A DNA stretch of 64,000 nucleotides from Turritopsis dohrnii (lineage: Eukaryota > Cnidaria > Hydrozoa > Anthoathecata > Oceaniidae). Of the stretch, positions 36,425 to 46,858 are shown in pieces. Each line of letters opens with the position of its first letter. Position 1 is the stretch's first letter. The DNA lies in NCBI GenBank assembly GCA_027922465.2, contig BQMF02000045.1, positions 434,001 through 498,000 of the forward strand, given 5' to 3'. Made by a program: the position numbers and the translations under genes. Below the pieces are notes generated by a model. That model had not been told where the DNA came from and searched no databases. It saw only the letters and a list, made by a program, of their open reading frames with translations.

Positions 36425-39400
36425 ATGGCTTTGCTGGTATTTTTCTCATCTGTCATCTTCTTAAATGGTAAGTTCTTCTTAATCTTTACCTTCCTCAGTT
36501 TCCTTTTAAGGTACGGTATTGCCTGCCCCATAAAGCCCGTACTTGTAAGGGAACACGTGATGAATTAATGTCTTGACTTTACTATGTATCAAATCACAAT
36601 ATCACGATAAGCACTTTGGAGATTAGTATTTCAAAGTCCAGCTTTGAGTTTTAACTATTCAACTATTGAATGAAAAGGTAAAATTTTTATTTAAACCCAC
36701 AAGGGAGAATAACTGGTTACTTAAAAAGGTCGCACACTGAATTAAAAGGGTGAATCGTTTCTTAAAACTATGGGATTTTATGTAAACAGTCAGAGAATAA
36801 AAGCAGGCTTCTAGCTAATATACGCTGCATTGGAAACGTTTATTAGCTAGCTATTTTTGTTAAAACATAGCAAATTTACAAAATTCTTATACGAAAAAAA
36901 GAGAAAGCTCTTATCTGAAGCAGAAATCAATGAAAGCTGAAAAAGGTGAGATTTAAGTTGCCTTATTTTTGAGTTACAGAGTTCACTGTTCATATTTTTT
37001 TAAGTATACTTTTATGAGAAAGTATTCAGTGGAGATTATAAACTTTTCATCTCGTTTGTTATTTTGAAAGCAATGCAACCCTCTGATTATCCGAAACACT
37101 GTCACTTTTTGAAAAATAAATCCAGCATGTACCACTCAAGTCTCATTCTAGAACCTGTTCACCAATCGCTTGCTTTAGATGTTAAAAGTTGTTGCTGTCT
37201 ACTAATTTCAAAAGCATTGAAAATTCATTTTTGTATCATTTCCATACTTTTAATATTTACTTTTTCTTAGAACTCCTTCTTGCAAATACATCACACAAAG
37301 GCACTGCATTAAGACCATCGAAAATGAATTATCTTTCATGTCAAGAAGGTGTGATCAGAATCGAAAGTATGCATATACTTGGATACAAATTGGAATCAGA
37401 AATATGCTCACACGATAATTCAACTTCAAAATTTCAATTGAACTTACTAAAAGAAGACTCTTTGAATGCTGAAAAACATTGTGCCTACTTGAGGACCATA
37501 CAGAGACTATGTAACTATGAAACAGAATGTGCACTATACATGTCAATGCAGTTTGTTGACCAGTGCAATCATAAAATTTGGACAAAAGACCAATTAGCAT
37601 TGGATGAAGTAACCTTGACTTATTCCTGCGAACGTTTCGGTGAGTGTTAGTGCAAATGAAACGTTTTATAATGTTAGAAAATTGTCGAAAATCAGTGACA
37701 GTACTACAATATTGTATGCGTGATAGACGTTCTTTACATGGTGGTACGTTTATCCTTTAATAAAGGTTTCTACTGTAACCGTTACCTGATTTAAAGGGGA
37801 AACTAAAAAATTCCCAAGTATGTTTTCTTGTGCTATTTGAAACAGCTTTAAAAATGACGAAAGACAGTTAGCTATTGAAATTTCGAAAAATCATGTTTTG
37901 TTTCTGAGATATTCTCATTTAAAGGTTTTGTTTGTTTTTGAAAGTAAACATGATCACCATGGAAACGTGATTCTCCTATGTTACTCTCATATTTGTATGT
38001 CAGCAATTTCTTCTTGAACTTTGTTGTTGCCGTGAAAATCAAATTTTGAAGAAAAATAAATTAAAAAGCAATGGCTATCTCGGGAACGGAAAATGATAAT
38101 TTAAAAATTACTAGCCATCATTCGATAAACTCTTCAAAATGGTCAAAGTCAATTGTGATTTTGTAGAATTTAGTTCCCCTTGTAACCGTAAATAAGTACT
38201 CCCCGAAAAAAAGTACTCCTGTAGTACCTTTTTCCTAGGAAATAATCACTCCCCCAGTACTTATTACCTAGTAAAAAAGTACTCCTGTCTGGAAAAAAGT
38301 ACTCCCTGTGAAGCCATTCCATTGAACATTGGACTCGAACATGGTGTGTATGCTTGTTTATTATCGTCTAGTTGTGGTTACTTCCACAACATCATCTCCA
38401 GATTCACAATATTTGTTCATTTCCTCTTCCAGGGTTTCCAATTCGATTTGGATCTTGCTTACCGTGGCCCAATTACTCGAATGCGAGATGAACCTTTTTG
38501 AGATTCGAGGAACTTCGTCTAGAAAAAAAGCTAGACAATTAAAAAACCTTCCGTGAGTCGCTATATTATTGGAATTTCGCGAGAAAAATCTTTCTAAAAA
38601 GAAGTAGTATCCAAAGAAGGTGGACTACAACAATTAAGTAAACATCTGTTTGATGCATAATCCTGATAAATCTTGTATTATTTTATTCTGGCGAATTTTG
38701 TATCCAGTATGTTTGAGAAAATGACCAAAAATCGAGAAATTCACAAAACTTTCTCTTTATGAGTCTTGATCCATTTAGGTAAACAACGATAAATTACGAT
38801 AAAACAGATTACAAAAAGAACTTGAAAAATCTCCTTATCAATTTGATTGGACTTGCTTGTATAATTTACGATACTTCCTTGTGATAAGGGAGTACTTCTT
38901 TCCCGGGAGTACTTTCTTCCTGGGAAATAATGACTGTGGAGTAATTATTTCCCAGTAAATAAGTACTGGGGAGTACTTTTTTAAGGGAGTAGTTATTTAC
39001 TGTGACACCCTTAAAAGCATCTTTAGAGTAAAAAAAACTGTTAATGAACTCTTGACATTAACCTTTATGAAAAGAGTAAATTCTTAAAAGCTCTCAGCAA
39101 ATGAAGCTGATTTTTGTATTGAAAAATCACTTTTTAGAAGGTTTTAAATACTGGAGTGACTGGAGTATGTGGTCAAATTGTATCGATAACGAACGAACTC
39201 GCACAAGAAAATGCATTGATCCACCTGGCAAATCATGCACTCTGTCAAGCTGTGAATCAAAAAAACTCAACGATATAAAAGTAGAAACTGTTTACTGTAA
39301 TGACACAGGTATAATAACACGCAAGATATATTTTCGTCTTTGAGTAACTCAAATGTCTTAAAGAATAGTACCATCAATCACCACCATGTTCCATAACGAT

Positions 39401-40914
39401 GATAAACTCCTTTTTTTAACAGCATTCACCTCAATCAAAGCAAGCTTTTCGTTGAGTACAAACTTCTATACCAAATATGACATCCATGCGACCTCTTTAT
39501 ATACACACATGAATAGTAAGACTTAACGTAATTCTGTCTAATTATTGCTTGGAAGTATCCAGTTCTTCCTGCACATTTGGAACATGAGGCAACGTTGCTC
39601 TTATTGTTTTAATGCTTCCCTTTGAGGTTTGCATTATTTTCTAGAGCCAATAGAATTGAGCAATCTATCTTATATATTTCTTATAGGTACTACGTATCAT
39701 CTACCAACCAAGTTAGACACAAACAGAATATCAAGTTCAAAAGCGATGATACTAAGTATGTTACGGAACACCTAAAACCCATCTCAGAATTGACCATACT
39801 TGTGCATAAATAAAAGCTAACACTATGTTGCGTTGTTTAATTTTTCTTTCAAATTTTTAGGTAGACATTTACCACAAACCTCTTCTACTTCTGTTCAGCC
39901 AACTTCAGGTATATGTTATTTTGTATAATGCAATAAGGACATTGTTATCTGCTTTCCTTCATTAAAGCTCCAGTTAGCTATTAAGAGTTTCGAAGGTTGG
40001 ATTAAAGGCATGAAGAAATGCAGGCTTAGGGTCTCTGTTAACCTGTGTATTCTTTAGTTGCATGAATCTATAACCCTGCGGGCATAGTTTTTGAATAATA
40101 CCTACAATAGAGTGCATTTCGATAGAAATACACACACTACTTAATTGCTCTTCATCACAGTGACTTTTGAAGATTTTGACCCCTGTGAATAATCCATACA
40201 CTTAAAATTTGTTGTTGACAACTTTAATCACAATGCAATTTGATGTCATAGGTGTCTGTAACGAAGAAAACTTAGGAAAGCAAGAATACAAAGGCTTATA
40301 TAATTTTCCAAGAACAAAAGTCGGGCAATGCGTTTGGTTTTCATGCTTATATGGAACCATTACCAACCTAACAATCAATTTATGTAGAGCATGCAAACGT
40401 AATTCAAACAACAGGGTGGAATGGACTGTATTAAATTTAACCATGTGCTTAGCAAAGAGTAAAACTACCAACGCACTTCTTAAGCTGTCAAAGGTACGGA
40501 AACTGATTTCATTTTCCCGTTCATTAAGTCGGAGAGGATTTCAAAATTATTTATTCCTGTACGATTATAATTGGTTCAAATTTATTCTTAGAAATAAAGA
40601 GTCTTACCTTGTTTATGAATATTTAGCATGTAATAAGGGTAGCGTGGAGTGTTTGCCTGCGGAAGTATCTGTGTTTTTTACAATTAAAAATTGGATCTTG
40701 CCATGCTATTCTTCAGCATAATAACAACCAGTATTAGAACAGTATTTAACATAATATTTTGCAGGTTTCCATTGAACAGGATAATGTAGAGGAGGTAACC
40801 AAATCACTTTTGAATATCACATCAAATTCTTCTGGCTTTTCTGTTACTGAAGATGTTGAAAACACAGTCCAGATCACCAAAAAATGTTTGAATAAACATG
40901 AAAGGTCAAGGACG
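36425..40914 (+). CDS. Adhesion GPCR extracellular exons, duplicated copy 1 (partial gene)
   Basis: Six exons identical to those used by the full receptor: 36425-36467 (signal peptide, MALLVFFSSVIFLNG), 37271-37639 (SUEL galactose-binding lectin, with LSCQEG and a C-terminal YSCERFG), 39138-39308 (thrombospondin type 1 repeat, WSDWSMWSNC), 39861-39908 (Ser/Thr linker), 40252-40493 (HRM-like, five Cys) and 40765-40914 (first GAIN exon). A further linker exon at 39687-39755 is possible, since phase and splice sites fit. The phases run 1,1,1,1,0,0. No 7TM exons follow before the second copy. This copy can therefore make a receptor only by splicing over copy 2, or it is a dead 5' fragment. A transcript could start from either copy. 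Confidence 0.8.
38185..39003. mobile_element. Foldback element with AGTACTCC repeats, in GPCR intron 2
   Basis: The left arm begins GTAAATAAGTACTCCCC with repeated AAAAAAGTACTCCTG and 'aaataatcactccccc' words; the right arm carries the same words inverted and ends GGGAGTAGTTATTTAC. The middle (about 38310-38880) is unrelated sequence. It is repeated at 43996-44814. Non-coding. Confidence 0.75.
40074..40187. mobile_element. CCCAGTGGGCAAA-type MITE, diverged, in the HRM-upstream intron
   Basis: Reads CCCTGCGGGCATAGTTTTTG, with GTGCATTTCGATAGAAAT, TGCTCTTCATCACAGTGAC and ATTTTGACCCCTGTG. It matches the family in order and spacing. Repeated at 45885-45998. Confidence 0.65.
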
Positions 40915-41047
40915 GTAATTATGAATACTTCAATTTTTCATTGTATTCAATTTAAACAACAAGCAAATAATAATGTAAATGTCTGCATAGACTAGTAAAC
41001 AAGCTTGTCCCCAGGGATTTCTGAATTATTGGACGACAGCGAAAAAC

Positions 41048-41076
41048 AAAAAAGTTGGGGGGGGCTCAAGCCCCCA
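41048..41076. other. Junction between the two 5.8-kb copies
   Basis: These 29 bp are unique to the junction. The first 19 (six A, GTT, eight G, CT) are the exact reverse complement of the first 19 bp of copy 2 (AG, eight C, AAC, six T at 41077-41095), with a 10-nt spacer CAAGCCCCCA. The two bases before (AC) also match the inverted source, as a 2-bp microhomology. Confidence 0.85.
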
Positions 41077-44000
41077 AGCCCCCCCCAACTTTTTTGTCAA
41101 TTATGAGAAATTTGTTTTTGCCTTTCCTAAAAATTGAAAATCATGTTGAAATTATAGATTTTGAGTGCTTTTATAGGCAATCTAGAGGTAGTATTTTTCA
41201 AAAAATTTCTTGGCGCAACGGCCCCAACCATGGTGGGGCCTCTTTCAACAATAGAGATTTATTGAGCCCCCCCAACTCAAAATGTCTTGCTACGCCCCTG
41301 CTTTTATGCGAAATACCAAGACTTCCATTGAAGTAGCTATATCTTGGTCTTCGAATATCTTCAAGTGCTTTCACCAATGTCAACATAACGTAATGATGGT
41401 TTAAAAATTACAGAGTTTGATGTATAGAGAATTTAATCGATAATTCAATCGATAGTAAATCTCGGCAACATGCATCATGGTTGAAACACAGCACCAAACA
41501 GTCACTGCTTATCTGGCCCTGCCTTTGTCATTCTTTGCCATTCTGCGAGAAAATGTCAAGTTAAGGAACCAATAGCTGGACCCAACTATATATGAATGTG
41601 TTGAAAGTTCAAGAACTTTGAATTGTGTTCATTAGTCATTATTTTGATAAATGAAAAATTTCATTCGAAACTAAAGGAAAATAGACCTTTTCATGAATTA
41701 CGTCATTACAAGCATCCTCTCGTTTCTAAGTTTATGAATAATTACGTGCTTAACCTTAATAAAAGAATTTCGAGAAAAATGTTTCCCTGAGGTGTCGTTT
41801 CTCTTTGTAAATGGCGCAAACGTCATTAATATTCAGTTTGAAAACGAGACGTTGTTTGTAGTGACGTAATTTATGAAAAGGTCTATAACTACTATACTTT
41901 CAGTACCCCAGAAGCTATGTTGAGTAAACTCGATCTTTTTTTTAATGACTTTGTCTAATATTTCCTGAGAAATTTGATTATTTGTCCAGCCGTGAGCACA
42001 TATCAATCAAAGAGATTAAGCAATATCAAATACATATGTTTCTCAAGAATAGCATTGTTTTGTAAATAGCGCCCTATTCATTATGGCACGTTAAGAATAT
42101 TTATTATCTAGTTTTTATGTAGCGAATATATCTGTCATTGATTTCATTAATGTAGGGAAATATAGCTTGTTTTTTGTTATTAGAAATCAAAGAAGGATTT
42201 GAATTCGGTAAAAAAGAGTTGTTATTGTACTGGAAATGGCTTTGCTGGTATTTTTCTCATCTGTCATCTTCTTAAATGGTAAGTTCTTCTTAATCTTTAC
42301 CTTCCTCAGTTTCCTTTTAAGGTACGGTATTGCCTGCCCCATAAAGCCCGTACTTGTAAGGGAACACGTGATGAATTAATGTCTTGACTTTACTATGTAT
42401 CAAATCACAATATCACGATAAGCACTTTGGAGATTAGTATTTCAAAGTCCAGCTTTGAGTTTTAACTATTCAACTATTGAATGAAAAGGTAAAATTTTTA
42501 TTTAAACCCACAAGGGAGAATAACTGGTTACTTAAAAAGGTCGCACACTGAATTAAAAGGGTGAATCGTTTCTTAAAACTATGGGATTTTATGTAAACAG
42601 TCAGAGAATAAAAGCAGGCTTCTAGCTAATATACGCTGCATTGGAAACGTTTATTAGCTAGCTATTTTTGTTAAAACATAGCAAATTTACAAAATTCTTA
42701 TACGAAAAAAAGAGAAAGCTCTTATCTGAAGCAGAAATCAATGAAAGCTGAAAAAGGTGAGATTTAAGTTGCCTTATTTTTGAGTTACAGAGTTCACTGT
42801 TCATATTTTTTTAAGTATACTTTTATGAGAAAGTATTCAGTGGAGATTATAAACTTTTCATCTCGTTTGTTATTTTGAAAGCAATGCAACCCTCTGATTA
42901 TCCGAAACACTGTCACTTTTTGAAAAATAAATCCAGCATGTACCACTCAAGTCTCATTCTAGAACCTGTTCACCAATCGCTTGCTTTAGATGTTAAAAGT
43001 TGTTGCTGTCTACTAATTTCAAAAGCATTGAAAATTCATTTTTGTATCATTTCCATACTTTTAATATTTACTTTTTCTTAGAACTCCTTCTTGCAAATAC
43101 ATCACACAAAGGCACTGCATTAAGACCATCGAAAATGAATTATCTTTCATGTCAAGAAGGTGTGATCAGAATCGAAAGTATGCATATACTTGGATACAAA
43201 TTGGAATCAGAAATATGCTCACACGATAATTCAACTTCAAAATTTCAATTGAACTTACTAAAAGAAGACTCTTTGAATGCTGAAAAACATTGTGCCTACT
43301 TGAGGACCATACAGAGACTATGTAACTATGAAACAGAATGTGCACTATACATGTCAATGCAGTTTGTTGACCAGTGCAATCATAAAATTTGGACAAAAGA
43401 CCAATTAGCATTGGATGAAGTAACCTTGACTTATTCCTGCGAACGTTTCGGTGAGTGTTAGTGCAAATGAAACGTTTTATAATGTTAGAAAATTGTCGAA
43501 AATCAGTGACAGTACTACAATATTGTATGCGTGATAGACGTTCTTTACATGGTGGTACGTTTATCCTTTAATAAAGGTTTCTACTGTAACCGTTACCTGA
43601 TTTAAAGGGGAAACTAAAAAATTCCCAAGTATGTTTTCTTGTGCTATTTGAAACAGCTTTAAAAATGACGAAAGACAGTTAGCTATTGAAATTTCGAAAA
43701 ATCATGTTTTGTTTCTGAGATATTCTCATTTAAAGGTTTTGTTTGTTTTTGAAAGTAAACATGATCACCATGGAAACGTGATTCTCCTATGTTACTCTCA
43801 TATTTGTATGTCAGCAATTTCTTCTTGAACTTTGTTGTTGCCGTGAAAATCAAATTTTGAAGAAAAATAAATTAAAAAGCAATGGCTATCTCGGGAACGG
43901 AAAATGATAATTTAAAAATTACTAGCCATCATTCGATAAACTCTTCAAAATGGTCAAAGTCAATTGTGATTTTGTAGAATTTAGTTCCCCTTGTAACCGT

Positions 44001-46858
44001 AAATAAGTACTCCCCGAAAAAAAGTACTCCTGTAGTACCTTTTTCCTAGGAAATAATCACTCCCCCAGTACTTATTACCTAGTAAAAAAGTACTCCTGTC
44101 TGGAAAAAAGTACTCCCTGTGAAGCCATTCCATTGAACATTGGACTCGAACATGGTGTGTATGCTTGTTTATTATCGTCTAGTTGTGGTTACTTCCACAA
44201 CATCATCTCCAGATTCACAATATTTGTTCATTTCCTCTTCCAGGGTTTCCAATTCGATTTGGATCTTGCTTACCGTGGCCCAATTACTCGAATGCGAGAT
44301 GAACCTTTTTGAGATTCGAGGAACTTCGTCTAGAAAAAAAGCTAGACAATTAAAAAACCTTCCGTGAGTCGCTATATTATTGGAATTTCGCGAGAAAAAT
44401 CTTTCTAAAAAGAAGTAGTATCCAAAGAAGGTGGACTACAACAATTAAGTAAACATCTGTTTGATGCATAATCCTGATAAATCTTGTATTATTTTATTCT
44501 GGCGAATTTTGTATCCAGTATGTTTGAGAAAATGACCAAAAATCGAGAAATTCACAAAACTTTCTCTTTATGAGTCTTGATCCATTTAGGTAAACAACGA
44601 TAAATTACGATAAAACAGATTACAAAAAGAACTTGAAAAATCTCCTTATCAATTTGATTGGACTTGCTTGTATAATTTACGATACTTCCTTGTGATAAGG
44701 GAGTACTTCTTTCCCGGGAGTACTTTCTTCCTGGGAAATAATGACTGTGGAGTAATTATTTCCCAGTAAATAAGTACTGGGGAGTACTTTTTTAAGGGAG
44801 TAGTTATTTACTGTGACACCCTTAAAAGCATCTTTAGAGTAAAAAAAACTGTTAATGAACTCTTGACATTAACCTTTATGAAAAGAGTAAATTCTTAAAA
44901 GCTCTCAGCAAATGAAGCTGATTTTTGTATTGAAAAATCACTTTTTAGAAGGTTTTAAATACTGGAGTGACTGGAGTATGTGGTCAAATTGTATCGATAA
45001 CGAACGAACTCGCACAAGAAAATGCATTGATCCACCTGGCAAATCATGCACTCTGTCAAGCTGTGAATCAAAAAAACTCAACGATATAAAAGTAGAAACT
45101 GTTTACTGTAATGACACAGGTATAATAACACGCAAGATATATTTTCGTCTTTGAGTAACTCAAATGTCTTAAAGAATAGTACCATCAATCACCACCATGT
45201 TCCATAACGATGATAAACTCCTTTTTTTAACAGCATTCACCTCAATCAAAGCAAGCTTTTCGTTGAGTACAAACTTCTATACCAAATATGACATCCATGC
45301 GACCTCTTTATATACACACATGAATAGTAAGACTTAACGTAATTCTGTCTAATTATTGCTTGGAAGTATCCAGTTCTTCCTGCACATTTGGAACATGAGG
45401 CAACGTTGCTCTTATTGTTTTAATGCTTCCCTTTGAGGTTTGCATTATTTTCTAGAGCCAATAGAATTGAGCAATCTATCTTATATATTTCTTATAGGTA
45501 CTACGTATCATCTACCAACCAAGTTAGACACAAACAGAATATCAAGTTCAAAAGCGATGATACTAAGTATGTTACGGAACACCTAAAACCCATCTCAGAA
45601 TTGACCATACTTGTGCATAAATAAAAGCTAACACTATGTTGCGTTGTTTAATTTTTCTTTCAAATTTTTAGGTAGACATTTACCACAAACCTCTTCTACT
45701 TCTGTTCAGCCAACTTCAGGTATATGTTATTTTGTATAATGCAATAAGGACATTGTTATCTGCTTTCCTTCATTAAAGCTCCAGTTAGCTATTAAGAGTT
45801 TCGAAGGTTGGATTAAAGGCATGAAGAAATGCAGGCTTAGGGTCTCTGTTAACCTGTGTATTCTTTAGTTGCATGAATCTATAACCCTGCGGGCATAGTT
45901 TTTGAATAATACCTACAATAGAGTGCATTTCGATAGAAATACACACACTACTTAATTGCTCTTCATCACAGTGACTTTTGAAGATTTTGACCCCTGTGAA
46001 TAATCCATACACTTAAAATTTGTTGTTGACAACTTTAATCACAATGCAATTTGATGTCATAGGTGTCTGTAACGAAGAAAACTTAGGAAAGCAAGAATAC
46101 AAAGGCTTATATAATTTTCCAAGAACAAAAGTCGGGCAATGCGTTTGGTTTTCATGCTTATATGGAACCATTACCAACCTAACAATCAATTTATGTAGAG
46201 CATGCAAACGTAATTCAAACAACAGGGTGGAATGGACTGTATTAAATTTAACCATGTGCTTAGCAAAGAGTAAAACTACCAACGCACTTCTTAAGCTGTC
46301 AAAGGTACGGAAACTGATTTCATTTTCCCGTTCATTAAGTCGGAGAGGATTTCAAAATTATTTATTCCTGTACGATTATAATTGGTTCAAATTTATTCTT
46401 AGAAATAAAGAGTCTTACCTTGTTTATGAATATTTAGCATGTAATAAGGGTAGCGTGGAGTGTTTGCCTGCGGAAGTATCTGTGTTTTTTACAATTAAAA
46501 ATTGGATCTTGCCATGCTATTCTTCAGCATAATAACAACCAGTATTAGAACAGTATTTAACATAATATTTTGCAGGTTTCCATTGAACAGGATAATGTAG
46601 AGGAGGTAACCAAATCACTTTTGAATATCACATCAAATTCTTCTGGCTTTTCTGTTACTGAAGATGTTGAAAACACAGTCCAGATCACCAAAAAATGTTT
46701 GAATAAACATGAAAGGTCAAGGACGGTAATTATGAATACTTCAATTTTTCATTGTATTCAATTTAAACAACAAGCAAATAATAATGTAAATGTCTGCATA
46801 GACTAGTAAACAAGCTTGTCCCCAGGGATTTCTGAATTATTGGACGACAGCGAAAAAC
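41077..46858 (+). repeat. 5.8-kb tandem duplication, copy 2
   Basis: This is the second, downstream copy of 35266-41047. Homology ends at 'gcgaaaaac'; after it the sequence continues 'ctcttggtgcag' into the unique part of the GPCR gene. The repeated elements inside it are the partial hAT-like MITE (41077-41300), the 206-bp MITE (41681-41886), the AGTACTCC foldback (43996-44814) and the CCCAGTGGGCAAA MITE (45885-45998). Confidence 0.95.

Larger units (their letters stand above)
35266..41047 (+). repeat. 5.8-kb tandem duplication, copy 1
   Basis: All 5782 bp recur at 41077-46858 at a constant offset of 5811. Every open frame that I compared is identical in both, including introns and transposon insertions, and I saw no mismatch in the lines I read side by side. 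The unit starts in the MITE at 35224-35489 and ends at 'gcgaaaaac'. It contains six exons of an adhesion GPCR. The lack of divergence means the event is very recent or is an assembly error. Confidence 0.95.

Noticed and set aside
40209..40721. 170-residue continuous frame taken as one exon
   Set aside because: Only 40252-40493 matches the HRM domain; a GT donor follows at 40494 and the rest is intron read-through.
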